From Mucilaginibacter gotjawali (GTDB lineage: Bacteria; Bacteroidota; Bacteroidia; Sphingobacteriales; Sphingobacteriaceae): a stretch of DNA of 64,000 nt. Positions 1 through 9,600 of the stretch are shown in pieces. A model generated the notes under the pieces. That model was given only the letters and a program-made list of their open reading frames with translations, was not told the DNA's origin and searched no databases. Position 1 is the first letter of the stretch; each line of letters begins with the position of its first letter. Both the position numbers and the translations under genes were made by a program. The stretch covers positions 5,828,001-5,892,000 of the forward strand of contig NZ_AP017313.1 in NCBI RefSeq assembly GCF_002355435.1. The letters run 5' to 3'.

Positions 1-519
1 GATACCTATTACGGCGTAAACCTGGGTTTCAGTTGCAGGGCCTTACCTTATGGCTATTACCCTTTCTTTTGGGGCGATTACCAGTACTATTTCTGCAATG
101 GTTTGTTTTATACTTATGATAACGAAGAATATACCGTTGTTGAACCACCGGTTGGTGCCGAAGTAACTACTTTACCTGATAAGGCGCAATCTATCGTGAT
201 CAACGGACAGCAGTATTATGAGCTGAATGGGGTTTATTACCAGGCGGTTACCAAGGACGACGGAACAGTGGTTTACATGGTTGCCGGTAAAGATGGCGTA
301 TTAAACACTGATAACGTACAGAATGACGACCAGCCGCAAGGCCCGCAAATGGGTGATATTGTAACCCAGTTACCGCCAGACTGCCGAAAAATAAAAGTTA
401 GCGGCCAAAAATTATGGGTATCTCCGGATGGTGTTTACTACCAGGAACTGGTGGACGATAAGGGCCTTAAAACCTATAAGGTTGTTGGCCTCCCAACTGA
501 TGAACCTGAACAAAACTAA
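1..519 (+). CDS. DUF6515-like protein, 5' end outside window
   Basis: The frame is open from the first base, so the N-terminus lies upstream; 172 residues are visible. The start of the visible part is rich in Tyr, Phe and Gly. It is followed by two similar modules, each with a threonine/leucine-proline lead (TTLPDKAQ near residue 56 and TQLPPDCR near residue 121), then a short strand and a GVYYQ motif. This repeated 'LP..., GVYYQ' layout matches the DUF6515 family of Bacteroidota, thought to be exported and of unknown function. An internal TTG at 103 is not a credible start because the coding pattern continues upstream of it. A strong intrinsic terminator follows at 543-575, so this is the last gene of its unit. 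Family assignment is from memory of the motif pattern only. Confidence 0.7.
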   Translation, partial: DTYYGVNLGFSCRALPYGYYPFFWGDYQYYFCNGLFYTYDNEEYTVVEPPVGAEVTTLPDKAQSIVINGQQYYELNGVYYQAVTKDDGTVVYMVAGKDGVLNTDNVQNDDQPQGPQMGDIVTQLPPDCRKIKVSGQKLWVSPDGVYYQELVDDKGLKTYKVVGLPTDEPEQN

Positions 520-542
520 GGTTAAAATATGGCAATATATTG

Positions 543-575
543 AAAGCGGCAAGTGTAAAACCTGCCGCTTTTTTT
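543..575 (+). terminator. Intrinsic terminator
   Basis: A perfect 9-bp stem AAAGCGGCA/TGCCGCTTT (543-551 with 563-571) is followed by a run of T. It lies 24 bases after the stop codon of the DUF6515-like gene. Confidence 0.85.
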
Positions 576-668
576 ATGTCCCGGGCTTTGAAAAACCCCT
601 CAATAAACGTTATAATAGTATTAATTTGGCGTTGCCATTTTGCTTAAGTTTACGACAACAAGCTTACC

Positions 669-1742
669 ATGAAACGTATTATCTACCTATTATTACCCGC
701 AATACTTTGCTGCTCATTTGCAAATGCCAAAAAGCATGCTGAACTGAAGTTTTTTGGAGCCGGTGATCCCCATATCCAATACGTTGGCCGGATCGACTTT
801 TCAAACCCGCAAATGCCGCGGTTCTGGGCGCCCGGCGTTTACATTAGGGCAAGGTTTAAAGGATCAAAATGCGTTATGCTCATCAACGACGAAGCAGGCG
901 GGACCAACCACAACTACCTGGAGATCGTGATCGATGGAAAAAATCCATATCGGATACAATTGACTGGTAAACTGAATGAAATCAGCGTGCCGGACGGGCT
1001 TGCAGAAGGGGACCACACTCTCCTGATCTGTAAAGACACGGAGTCAAACACCGGCTACATTGAATTTGCGGGCCTTAAATGCGAAAAACTGCTTCCGCTC
1101 CCCGCCAAACCCAAACGCAGGATCGAATATTTCGGCGACTCCATCACCAGCGGTACCGGGATGGACCAATCATCAGTACCTTGTGGTAAAGGCCAATGGC
1201 ACGATCAGCATAACGCCTACATGAGTTACGGCGCGCGTACCTCCAGAAACCTGGATGCGCAATGGCATTTAACCGCGCAAGCGGGCATTGGCCTGGTACA
1301 TAGCTGCTGCGATATGCATATGGTAATGCCGCAGATCTTTGATAAGGTATATTTCAGGGCTGACACCATTGCCTGGAACTTTGATAAATATATACCCGAT
1401 GTAGTTACCATTTGCCTGGGGCAGAACGATGGCCCAAAACAGGATTCAGCCTACTTTTGCAGCGCCTTCATCAATTTTATTAAAGCAATCAGAAGTCATT
1501 ACCCCCAAGCTGACATTGTTTGTTTAACCAGCCCGATGGGCGACCAAACCCTTACGAGCGTCCTGCAACGGTACATTAATGCAATAACCGGCGATTTAAA
1601 AGCATCCGGCGATAAAAAGGTATACAAATACTTTTTCTCGCATCAATACCATAATGGCTGCGATGGCCATCCCGATATACAGGAACATGAACTGATCGCC
1701 GGTGAGTTGACCGCTTATATCAAACAGCTAAAAGGGTGGTAA
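669..1742 (+). CDS. Secreted SGNH/GDSL esterase, CE2-like
   Basis: This 357-residue protein starts with a signal peptide (about 1-20, ending SFANA). Residues about 25-145 look like the small beta-sandwich domain that precedes the catalytic domain in carbohydrate esterase family 2. The SGNH hydrolase domain follows: GDSIT at 156-160 gives the nucleophile Ser158, GQND at 251-254 is the block III Asn motif, and CDGHPD at 331-336 supplies the catalytic His334. CE2 enzymes remove acetyl groups from xylan or other polysaccharides, so a periplasmic or surface deacetylase is likely; the substrate cannot be told from sequence. It is alone on the strand, between a terminator and a convergent PepSY-like gene. 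A plain GDSL lipase is the alternative. Confidence 0.8.
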   Translation: MKRIIYLLLPAILCCSFANAKKHAELKFFGAGDPHIQYVGRIDFSNPQMPRFWAPGVYIRARFKGSKCVMLINDEAGGTNHNYLEIVIDGKNPYRIQLTGKLNEISVPDGLAEGDHTLLICKDTESNTGYIEFAGLKCEKLLPLPAKPKRRIEYFGDSITSGTGMDQSSVPCGKGQWHDQHNAYMSYGARTSRNLDAQWHLTAQAGIGLVHSCCDMHMVMPQIFDKVYFRADTIAWNFDKYIPDVVTICLGQNDGPKQDSAYFCSAFINFIKAIRSHYPQADIVCLTSPMGDQTLTSVLQRYINAITGDLKASGDKKVYKYFFSHQYHNGCDGHPDIQEHELIAGELTAYIKQLKGW

Positions 1743-1761
1743 AAGATAACGGTAACAAAGG

Positions 1762-2190
1762 CTAGTCCGTCTTTAGGAAATTACCGTTTTCGTCGAAAAC
1801 CAGGTCTTTGCCTTTAACTTCTGCTTCGTACATCGTCTTTCCCGCAGCATCTGTTACCCGGCCGGCTTCAGTTACCTTAGCACCCTTATAATGTACTTTT
1901 ACATAAGGTAAAACATTTTTTGGCAAGTCAGCTACCGGTATAGCTTTAACAATTTCAACAAACACTCCGGCAGGCGTAAACTGAACCGAATTATCTTCGC
2001 CCGATTTACCACCCCAGTTTGCTTCAAAATTGCCTTTTTCTTTTTCCCAGCCTACTTTAGTCGCCTCAGGATATTTTTTGGTTAATGCTGACTTCACGAC
2101 CGCCGGCACATCTTTTGTTTTGATGTCCTGCACCCTTAAGCTTCCTGTTATTAACAGAATAGCCCCTGCTGATAAAAGTATTTTCCTCAT
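1762..2190 (-). CDS. PepSY-like (DUF2874) periplasmic protein
   Basis: 142 residues with an N-terminal hydrophobic signal segment (about 1-20). The mature part has two short alpha/beta repeats of the PepSY-like/DUF2874 kind: 'VPAVVKSALTKKYP...W' at about 28-48 and 'LPKNVLPYVKVHY' at about 89-101, each followed by strands that include 'YEAEVKGKDLVFDENG' near the C-terminus. These small proteins are common in Bacteroidota and are assumed to be periplasmic inhibitors or binding proteins, but no function is established. The gene ends 20 bases from the stop of the convergent esterase gene with no clear shared terminator. No partner gene adjoins it upstream. Confidence 0.75.
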   Translation of the reverse strand: MRKILLSAGAILLITGSLRVQDIKTKDVPAVVKSALTKKYPEATKVGWEKEKGNFEANWGGKSGEDNSVQFTPAGVFVEIVKAIPVADLPKNVLPYVKVHYKGAKVTEAGRVTDAAGKTMYEAEVKGKDLVFDENGNFLKTD

Positions 2191-2372
2191 CTCCGATATT
2201 TATTTATTCAATAATAGGGGTATATTCTGTAGAAAGGCTGATAACATATTGTAGACTTTTGGGATAAATTTAATCCGCACTGGCCAGCCTAAAACATTTT
2301 AAATACCCTACGGGTTCAAAAGCACCCATAAGCCCGTTAATTATAAGTACCTTTACTAAAATCCCTGTGGTT

Positions 2373-2654
2373 ATGATACTGTTCTCACGTAAAAATCTGC
2401 ATTATTCCGATTACAAATGGACTGCCTATGTGCAGCATGATCCGCGCGTGACAGGCAAGCCCGATGAAACCCTTTTTAATAAGGAAGAAGGCAATGAAAT
2501 GGTGTACCTTATTAATAAACTCATGTCCCTTTGGGACTATCGTTTTTCCAACACCGGCAATAAAATGGAAAAACTCATCCACGATAAACTCCCCGCCGAA
2601 ATAACCAAACAGGACGAGATCCAGGTTTGGCTAAAGGAAAATCTGAAGTTTTAG
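2373..2654 (+). CDS. Small hypothetical protein
   Basis: 93 residues from the ATG at 2373 (an in-frame GTG two codons earlier is less likely). The protein is cytoplasmic-looking, with no signal peptide or membrane segment: a YSDYKWTAYVQHDPRV N-terminal strand-like part, then a helical, charged C-terminus containing EMVYLINKLMSLW and KMEKLIHDKLP. I do not recognise a family. Conserved small proteins with this Trp-containing N-terminus occur in Sphingobacteriaceae to my recollection, but no role is known. It stands alone before an intergenic repeat block. Confidence 0.6.
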   Translation: MILFSRKNLHYSDYKWTAYVQHDPRVTGKPDETLFNKEEGNEMVYLINKLMSLWDYRFSNTGNKMEKLIHDKLPAEITKQDEIQVWLKENLKF

Positions 2655-2656
2655 TT

Positions 2657-2838
2657 AGGTTGTTGGAATGTTGCAAGGTTGTAATGTTGCAAGGTTATTA
2701 AATTAATAGCCTACCCGTCCAACAGATACCCGCGACACCTGTAATCTTTATTTATACCTGATAAATCAGGTTATTGCAAAGTTGAAAGGCTGTATAAACG
2801 CTTCGGCCGAACATTCCAACTTTACAACCTTACAACAA
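2657..2838. repeat. Intergenic 'TTGTAAxGTTG' word repeat
   Basis: The spacer between 2654 and 2905 is built from short recurring words (GTTGGAATGTTGCAAGGTTG on the left, AACATTCCAACTTTACAACC on the right). The two sides are imperfect inverted copies, so the block could form a long weak hairpin. The same words recur at 5072-5148 and 9601-9712. Confidence 0.7.
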
Positions 2839-2904
2839 ATGCTAACTTATTCAAACTAATTTGCTATACTTGATAAGAGAATGCCTTAGGCCCCTTATAC
2901 AATT

Positions 2905-3897
2905 ATGGTGGATGAAAAACTCTATGATACCCTGCTCGCAGAAGGGTTAATCAGCGCTGAATCTTTCGAAAAAATAAAGCAAAAAGATGCGGAATCACTG
3001 TTTTCCGTCCATTGGGAAATAAAAACCTTGCTTTATTTGGGCATTTTACTGCTTACCACGGGCCTTGGTTTATTGGTTTACGAAAACATCGACAGTATTG
3101 GCCATGTATTTGTACTGCTTTTTATAGCATCGATCTGCATGGGTTGTTTCGGGTATTGTTTTAAGTACAAGCTCCCATTCGGTACTTCAAAAGTAAAATC
3201 GCCTAATACCGCGTTTGATTATATTTTGCTGCTCGCGGCAACCAGTTTTGTAATTTTTACGGGCTACCTGCAATACCAGTATAAAGTTTTTGGCATGCAT
3301 TACGGCATGGCCACCTTTATACCGATGCTGGTGCTGTTTTTCGTCGCCTATTACTTTGATCACCTGGGGATCCTGAATATGGCCATTGCCAGTTTAGCCG
3401 TTTGGATGGGGGTAACCGTAACCCCCCGCGACCTGCTGGAAAAATTCAACTTTAACAGCGCTACTATCATTTATACCTATCTTACTTTAGGTGTATTATT
3501 GATCATTAAAGCATTTGCAACCAATTATCTCAGCATTAAAAAACACTTCGCCTTCAGTTACCAGCATTATGGCGTACATGCGCTTTATATTTCGCTGCTT
3601 TCTGGTTATTTTCACTTTTATGATTTCCCTTTCGCCCTGGCTTGGCTCCTGGGAATTGGGGTTCTTTCCTATTTTTTGTATAAAGATGCCACCCGGCAAA
3701 ATTCGTTTTATTTTTTATTGCTGATGATCTTATACAGCTATGTGGCCATTAGTAGACTGGTGATCCGGATGTTTTCAGGGGGCTATAATACCGGCACTGC
3801 GGCACTCATCTTTATGTATTTTATTGGCTCGGCTATAGGGCTGGTTTTATTATTGATCCATTTTAACAAAAAATTAAAGCAGCATGATCAGTTATAA
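2905..3897 (+). CDS. DUF2157-like multi-pass membrane protein
   Basis: 330 residues. A short soluble N-terminus (LYDTLLAEGLISAESFEKI, then a charged helix to about residue 35) precedes about nine hydrophobic segments spread from residue 40 to 320. The pattern of a 'gene start, small helical leader, W-rich first membrane helix' resembles the DUF2157 family of predicted membrane proteins, whose function is unknown. The stop overlaps the start of the next membrane gene by 14 bases in another frame, so the two are almost certainly translated together and may form one complex. A partial -7 box (TATACTTG) lies at about 2867. Confidence 0.7.
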   Translation: MVDEKLYDTLLAEGLISAESFEKIKQKDAESLFSVHWEIKTLLYLGILLLTTGLGLLVYENIDSIGHVFVLLFIASICMGCFGYCFKYKLPFGTSKVKSPNTAFDYILLLAATSFVIFTGYLQYQYKVFGMHYGMATFIPMLVLFFVAYYFDHLGILNMAIASLAVWMGVTVTPRDLLEKFNFNSATIIYTYLTLGVLLIIKAFATNYLSIKKHFAFSYQHYGVHALYISLLSGYFHFYDFPFALAWLLGIGVLSYFLYKDATRQNSFYFLLLMILYSYVAISRLVIRMFSGGYNTGTAALIFMYFIGSAIGLVLLLIHFNKKLKQHDQL

Positions 3898-5065
3898 CAA
3901 AACCTGGCTGGCCAGCCTCCGGGTGAAGGCTCAGCTGCATCAAGAACTTAAACAAGGAAATATTACCAAAGAAGAATTTGCTGCTTTTAACGAAAAATAC
4001 CCGGTTGGCTTTTACACGCCAAATATATTGGGGCGCATAGGCTTATTTATATTAACTATCGTTATTATCGTTTTTACCGACGCCTTATTATCGCAGATGG
4101 TCGGTCAGGCTGCGGAACGTGCAGGCTGGTTCTGTTTCCTTTCGCTATTGAGTTATACGGCGCTGGAGCTGCTCGTACACTTTAAATTTCATTACCGGTC
4201 TGGCGTTGATGACGCGCTCCTTGTACTATCGGGCATAGTTTTTACAGGTACCGTTTATTACTTAATTTATGGCGGCAGCGGCAGCGGCAGCACTGATAAG
4301 CTTGCGTTTTCAGAGATCGTATTTATCGTAAGCCTTTGGTTAACCATCCGGTTTAACGATATGCTGGCGGCTGCTTTTTGCTCAGGCGCTTTTTTTGGAA
4401 TCATCCTGTTTGGCTGGACCAGGACCGGATCCATGGGCGTAGCCACCGCCCCATTTGTTATAATGTTTGCGGCAGCGTTTGTTTTCCTGCGTTTGACCTA
4501 TTATAAAAACAAAAAGGCCCTCATCAATTATCAAAACAGCCTGCTGATTGCACAAATTGTTGGCCTGGTAGTGTTTTACGCCGCCGGCAATTACTACGTG
4601 GTACAGGTTTTGGGTGATGAGCTGAAAGGCATTGACAGCAGCACCCACACTGCCGTACCTTTCGCCGTGTTTTTTTGGGCGTGGACAATGCTGCTCCCAT
4701 TAATTTATATTGCTATCGGGTTGATGCGGAAAGATAAGTTGTTTATCCGCCTCGGCATGGTACTGGTCGCAGCCGCCGTCATCACCTACAAAAATTATTA
4801 CCACCTGTTGCCTGTCGACGTAGAATTCACCATTGCCGGAGCAGCACTGCTGGCACTGGTTTACGGAATTACCCGGTACCTTAAAACCCCCAAACATGGG
4901 TTTACCAAAGAAGATATTGACGAAGATATTAAAGCTGATGAAATTAACGTGGAATCTGTAATAGTTGGCAGCGAATTTTCCGACACCCCAACCGCACCGG
5001 CAGACAACGGCGTTAAATTCGGCGGCGGCGATTTTGGCGGCGGCGGTGCAAGCGGAGGTTTTTAG
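3884..5065 (+). CDS. Membrane protein with Gly-rich tail, partner of DUF2157 gene
   Basis: 393 residues. A soluble helical start (to about 45, with QELKQGNITKEEFAAF) is followed by around ten hydrophobic segments up to about residue 335. A charged linker rich in Asp, Glu and Lys (KEDIDEDIKADEINVES) and a C-terminal glycine tail (FGGGDFGGGGASGGF) follow. Gly-rich tails ending in GGF or GSW also occur on TPM-domain and DUF2207 membrane proteins, but no TPM domain is present here. The 14-base overlap with the upstream gene indicates translational coupling. Function unknown; a shared role with the upstream DUF2157-like protein is inferred from the overlap only. Confidence 0.65.
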   Translation: MISYNKTWLASLRVKAQLHQELKQGNITKEEFAAFNEKYPVGFYTPNILGRIGLFILTIVIIVFTDALLSQMVGQAAERAGWFCFLSLLSYTALELLVHFKFHYRSGVDDALLVLSGIVFTGTVYYLIYGGSGSGSTDKLAFSEIVFIVSLWLTIRFNDMLAAAFCSGAFFGIILFGWTRTGSMGVATAPFVIMFAAAFVFLRLTYYKNKKALINYQNSLLIAQIVGLVVFYAAGNYYVVQVLGDELKGIDSSTHTAVPFAVFFWAWTMLLPLIYIAIGLMRKDKLFIRLGMVLVAAAVITYKNYYHLLPVDVEFTIAGAALLALVYGITRYLKTPKHGFTKEDIDEDIKADEINVESVIVGSEFSDTPTAPADNGVKFGGGDFGGGGASGGF

Positions 5066-5071
5066 GAGTTG

Positions 5072-5148
5072 TTGAAATGTTGTAAAGTTGAAATGTTAAA
5101 AGGTTATTTTAGCTGCAATCCTAACATTTCAACTTTACAACATTTCAA
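5072..5148. repeat. Long perfect inverted repeat between convergent genes
   Basis: Two 26-bp arms (5072-5097 and 5123-5148) are perfect reverse complements; each contains TTGTAAAGTTGAAATG or its complement. The 25-base loop is AT-rich. It sits between two converging genes and could act as a bidirectional terminator, although neither arm ends in a T run. It belongs to the same word-repeat family as 2657-2838 and 9601-9712. Confidence 0.8.
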
Positions 5149-5161
5149 CCTTACAAAGGCC

Positions 5162-7297
5162 TCACACCAGCTTATCCGGCGTAATGGGCAAATCCCTCAC
5201 CCTTTTCCCGGTAGCGTTAAATACAGCATTGGCTAATGCTGCGGCTACGCCGATGGTAGCAATTTCGCCCATGCCTTTGGCTCCCATAGGGTTGATATAG
5301 GGGTCGGGTTTATTCACAAATAAAGCTTCACATTGCGGGATATCGGCCTGTACAGGCACATGGTAATTGGCGAAATCATTATTCACCAAACGGCCATAAC
5401 GATGATCGATCACCACCGCTTCTGTAAGTCCCATACCTGTCCCCATAATGGTGCCACCGATGATCTGGCTGCGGGCCGTTTTCTGGCTGACGATGGTACC
5501 GCAATCCGCAACGGATACTGCCTTATCTACTTTAACTACACCGGTTGTGGGGTGCACCAGCACTTTCATAAAATGCACCGACCACGAATACATGGCATAT
5601 TTGGCCATATCAGGGCCGCCTTTTGAGGTAACGGTAACTTCAACAGCCGGCAAATTATGTTGCTGTAATATTTGCGCATAACCACCGCTGCCGCCTTCTA
5701 CATTACCGCTCAGTTCTTTTAATTTTTGTTTCAGCTGAACACAGGCATCATTCACCGCCGAGCCTACAGTTGAGGTAATAGCCGACCCGCCCTGGGTTGG
5801 GGATGGCGGTAAAGAAGAATCTCCGATCTTCACCCTGATATCGCGCGCGGGGATCCCCATCACATCCGAGGCGATCTTCGTCATAAAAGTACCGGTGCCC
5901 GGGCCTATATCGGTAACTGCAGTTTGTACATCCAGCGTGCCATCGGCCAGCAACCTTGCTATTACCGTAGCAGCGCCACGGTAAGCACCGAACATGCCGG
6001 AAGCCATGCCATAGCCCGAAAGCCATCCGTTTTCCAATACGGTACCCGGTTGGGCATTGCGTTTGCTCCAGCCTATGGCATCGGCGCCCAGTTTGTAGGC
6101 ATCACTTAAAAACTTGCTTGAATAGGGTTTGCCAGTCAGCGGGTCGGTATCGGCATAATTGCGCAGGCGCAGTTCAATCGGGTCGATATTGAGCGCATGG
6201 GCAAGTTCATCCATACCACATTCCAAAGCGATTGCCCCGGTTGCTTCACCCGGACCGCGCATAGGGGTGGGCGTGTTTACATTTAAAGAAGCCAGCCTGT
6301 ATTTGGTATCCACATTGGGGCAGGCATACATTAGCTGGCTGATATTGACCACTCCTTCGGTAAAATCTTCATAAACGGAGGTTTGCCCGGTAGCCTGGTG
6401 ACTGATACCCACCAGTTTACCATCCGCAGTGGCACCCAACCCGATCTTTTGCCAGGTATGCGGCCGGTAGCCAACGGCAGTAAACATATCGGCACGGCTT
6501 AAAACCAATTTAACCGGTTTTTTTAGCAGTTTAGCAGCCATCACCGCGGCAATTTCATGCGGCCAGGTACGTAAAGCAGCCCCGAATGCCCCGCCCACAA
6601 AAGGCGCGGTAACCTGCACATTGGCAGGCTGTAATTTAAATGCCTGGGCTATATTGCGCTGCGTACTAACTACCCCCTGGGTTTTATCATAAACGGTTAC
6701 CTTATCGTCGCCGTCCCAGTTGGCGATAATGGCATGCAGTTCCATGGGGTTATGCACATTGGTGGGCAGCAGGTATTCCTGCTCTATTTTTACCGGTGCG
6801 GTTTTGTAGGCGTCTTCCTGTCCGCGCAAATAATCTTTGGCATTATGCGGTGATACGCCTTTATCCAGGTTTTTGGTCAGCTGGGTTTCAAATGGTGTTT
6901 TGTTATAGGTAACATCAATCAATCCACTGGCAAACTGTGCCCGCTCAAATGTATCGGCAAGCACCATAGCTACCGGCTGCCCGTTAAAATAGATCTTCTC
7001 GTCGTAAAAGATCTTTAGCGTACCTTTTGCCCCCGCAGGTGTATCCTGGTACCCCGGAACTTTCGGCGCATTTAAATAAGTGATCACCGAGATCACTCCC
7101 GGTGCGCTCTCCGCCTTTTTGGTGTCTATACTTTTAATCGAACCACTGGTAATGGTACTCCCCGCCAGTACGGCGTAAACCATCCCTTTGGTATTGTATT
7201 CCGCTGAATATTTGGCTTTGCCGGTAACCTTTAACCGGCCATCCACACGACTTAATCCATCGGTAGCTGATGGCTTTTTTGCGATTTTGTTTTCCAT
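5162..7297 (-). CDS. Aldehyde oxidoreductase molybdenum subunit (PaoC-like), copy 2
   Basis: 711 residues, xanthine dehydrogenase superfamily large subunit. The N-terminal domain (about 15-130, starting SRVDGRLKVTGKAKY) is the aldehyde oxidase/xanthine dehydrogenase a/b hammerhead. The cofactor-binding region has GGAFGAALRTWPHE, MRGPGEATGAIALE and QGGSAITSTVGSAV. The C-terminal GAKGMGEIATIG carries the catalytic Glu that activates the Mo ligand. No signal peptide is present; export would rely on the Tat signal of the small subunit. It is the last gene of a four-gene operon and a close paralogue of the gene before it, so either the operon encodes two enzymes sharing electron-transfer subunits, or one heteromer. 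Substrate is probably an aldehyde, by analogy to E. coli PaoABC. Confidence 0.88.
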   Translation of the reverse strand: MENKIAKKPSATDGLSRVDGRLKVTGKAKYSAEYNTKGMVYAVLAGSTITSGSIKSIDTKKAESAPGVISVITYLNAPKVPGYQDTPAGAKGTLKIFYDEKIYFNGQPVAMVLADTFERAQFASGLIDVTYNKTPFETQLTKNLDKGVSPHNAKDYLRGQEDAYKTAPVKIEQEYLLPTNVHNPMELHAIIANWDGDDKVTVYDKTQGVVSTQRNIAQAFKLQPANVQVTAPFVGGAFGAALRTWPHEIAAVMAAKLLKKPVKLVLSRADMFTAVGYRPHTWQKIGLGATADGKLVGISHQATGQTSVYEDFTEGVVNISQLMYACPNVDTKYRLASLNVNTPTPMRGPGEATGAIALECGMDELAHALNIDPIELRLRNYADTDPLTGKPYSSKFLSDAYKLGADAIGWSKRNAQPGTVLENGWLSGYGMASGMFGAYRGAATVIARLLADGTLDVQTAVTDIGPGTGTFMTKIASDVMGIPARDIRVKIGDSSLPPSPTQGGSAITSTVGSAVNDACVQLKQKLKELSGNVEGGSGGYAQILQQHNLPAVEVTVTSKGGPDMAKYAMYSWSVHFMKVLVHPTTGVVKVDKAVSVADCGTIVSQKTARSQIIGGTIMGTGMGLTEAVVIDHRYGRLVNNDFANYHVPVQADIPQCEALFVNKPDPYINPMGAKGMGEIATIGVAAALANAVFNATGKRVRDLPITPDKLV

Positions 7298-7430
7298 GGT
7301 ATTAGTTCATTTGTTCACTGGTTCATTAGTTCATTGGTAGTATGGCTGATGAACTCCTTCAACTTAATACAGCATTTATAATTTCTATTAACCCTTACAA
7401 CTTATTACAACAACTACAATGAATTACAAC

Positions 7431-9599
7431 CTAACTCACCACACCCCACTCCACCAATTTATCCGGCGTAATGGGCAAGGTCCTGATGCGTTTTCCGGTG
7501 GCATTATAAACGGCATTGGCAACCGCTGCGGCCATGCCGATCAGCGAGATCTCGCCCATTCCTTTTGCACCGATGGGGTTAATAATAGGGTCGGGCTTGT
7601 TAACAAAAAGGGCCTCTATCTGCGGGATATCTGCATTTACAGGCACATGGTAATCGCCAAAGTTGCTGTTTACCAACCTGCCGTAACGGTGGTCGTAAAC
7701 AGCTTCTTCGGTTAAGGCCATGCCAATGCCCATCACTGCGCCGCCGATCACCTGGCTGCGGGCCGTCTTCGGGCTGATGATTCGGCCTGAATCTGCTACG
7801 CAGGCAACCTTATCCACCTTAACCACACCGGTTGCCGGGTGTACATGCACCACTACAAAATGCACCGACCAGGAATACATCTGGTATTTATCCACCTCGC
7901 TGCCAGCCTTTGAATCGGTAACTACTTCGAGCTTATCCAGCTTATGTTCCTTCAATACTTTTACATAGTCGGGGTGGTCCTTCCCGCCATTGCCGATCAA
8001 TTGCTGGAATTTTTCCTTCAGATCGGTACAAGCCATATAAACTGCCGAACCCACACTGGACGCAATGGTAGAGCCGCCCTGCTGCGGTGCATTAGGGTAT
8101 GATGAATCGCCCAGGTCAAACCTCACCTTTTCTGCAGGGATCCCCATAGTTTCGGCGGCGATGGCTACCATGGCGGTACCCGTACCCGGGCCGATATCAC
8201 TCACTGCAGTTTGTAAAACCAGCATCCCGTCGGCCATCATGGTAGCCTTTACAGTTGCAGGTTCCCGGTCGGCGCCAAATACGCCGCCGCTAACACCATA
8301 GCCTACCAGCCAGCCATCTTTGGTAACAGCACCAGGTTTGGGGCTGCGGTCGCTCCAGCCAATATGGTCGGCGCCCATTTTATAGGCTTCGTTTAAAAAC
8401 TTACTTGAATACGGTTTATTGCTCTGCGGATCTGTTTCCGCATAATTCTTCATCCGCAATTCAATCGGGTCGATGTTCAGCTGGTAGGATAACTCATCTA
8501 TAGCCGATTCCAGCGCGAAAGTGCCGGTCGCCTCGCCCGGGCCGCGCATCCAGATGGGCGAGCCTACATTCAGCGAAACAATTTTATAATGTGTATCCAC
8601 GTTGGGGCAGGCGTACAAATAACGGCTCACGCCGGTAGGGAATTCAGCAAAATCCTCATAAGCCGAAGTTTGCCCGACAGCATTGTGCGTAATACCGACC
8701 AGTTTCCCGTCGGCCGTTGCGCCGATGCCTATTTTTTGCCAGGTATGCGGCCGGTAGCCTACCGAGGTAAACATATCCTGCCTTGAAAGCACCAGTTTAA
8801 CCGGGCGTTTAACCACTTTAGCACCTATTACCGCAGCAACCTCATGCGACCATACCTGCAGCGCGCTGCCAAAAGCCCCGCCCACAAATTTCGAATTGAC
8901 CTGGATATTCTCCGGCGGGAGTTTAAAAAATGCCGCCAGTTCATTTTGGGTTTCTTTTACGCCCTGGGTTTTAGTCCATACGGTAAATTTATTTTCCGCG
9001 TCCCAGCGGGCAATGCAGGCATGCAGCTCCATGGGGTTATGTACCTCGCTCGGGATAATATATTCCTGCTCCAGTTTTACCGGGGCGGTGTTCCAGGCGG
9101 CCACGGTTCCCCGGCTGTATTCAGGGGTCATCCCAAACATCTCGCCGGGGGTAAAGCCATTGTCTAAATGGTCGGTAAGCCTGGTGATATGTTTGTCTTC
9201 TGTATATTCCGCTTTCACCAGCGACCCTGCAAATTGCGCCCGTTCAAAGGTCTCAGCAATAACCAGGGCGATGGGCTGCCCGTTAAAAACGATCTTATCA
9301 TCATAAAAAACCCGCAGGGGGCTTTTCTCAGGTTCCGGCTTGCCCTTTTCAGGAACATACCCCGGAACTACCGGTGTATTAAAATGGGTGATCACCGCCA
9401 GTACGCCCGGCGCCCGCAGCGCTTTTTGGGTATCGATAGATTTTATTACCCCTTTGGTGATGGTACTGCCCACCAGCACACCATAAACCAGGCCGGCAAG
9501 TTCATATTCTGCTGAATATTTGGCTGCACCGGTCACCTTAAGGCGGCCGTCAACCCGGCTGGGGCCGGTGGAGGATTTGGGATGATTTAGTTTGTTCAT
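7431..9599 (-). CDS. Aldehyde oxidoreductase molybdenum subunit (PaoC-like), copy 1
   Basis: 722 residues from the ATG at 9599. The reading frame stays open upstream to 9701, but that part is the intergenic repeat, and SRVDGRLKVTGAAKY aligns with the start of its paralogue, so the shorter start is preferred. Domains follow the xanthine dehydrogenase large-subunit order: hammerhead (about 15-130), then cofactor-binding motifs GGAFGSALQVWSHE, MRGPGEATGTFALE and QGGSTIASSVGSAV. The C-terminal GAKGMGEISLIG holds the catalytic Glu. It is separated from the second molybdenum subunit by 133 bases and from the FAD subunit by 113 bases of word repeats, so the operon contains hairpins that could tune expression of the subunits. 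Confidence 0.88.
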   Translation of the reverse strand: MNKLNHPKSSTGPSRVDGRLKVTGAAKYSAEYELAGLVYGVLVGSTITKGVIKSIDTQKALRAPGVLAVITHFNTPVVPGYVPEKGKPEPEKSPLRVFYDDKIVFNGQPIALVIAETFERAQFAGSLVKAEYTEDKHITRLTDHLDNGFTPGEMFGMTPEYSRGTVAAWNTAPVKLEQEYIIPSEVHNPMELHACIARWDAENKFTVWTKTQGVKETQNELAAFFKLPPENIQVNSKFVGGAFGSALQVWSHEVAAVIGAKVVKRPVKLVLSRQDMFTSVGYRPHTWQKIGIGATADGKLVGITHNAVGQTSAYEDFAEFPTGVSRYLYACPNVDTHYKIVSLNVGSPIWMRGPGEATGTFALESAIDELSYQLNIDPIELRMKNYAETDPQSNKPYSSKFLNEAYKMGADHIGWSDRSPKPGAVTKDGWLVGYGVSGGVFGADREPATVKATMMADGMLVLQTAVSDIGPGTGTAMVAIAAETMGIPAEKVRFDLGDSSYPNAPQQGGSTIASSVGSAVYMACTDLKEKFQQLIGNGGKDHPDYVKVLKEHKLDKLEVVTDSKAGSEVDKYQMYSWSVHFVVVHVHPATGVVKVDKVACVADSGRIISPKTARSQVIGGAVMGIGMALTEEAVYDHRYGRLVNSNFGDYHVPVNADIPQIEALFVNKPDPIINPIGAKGMGEISLIGMAAAVANAVYNATGKRIRTLPITPDKLVEWGVVS

Positions 9600-9600
9600 T

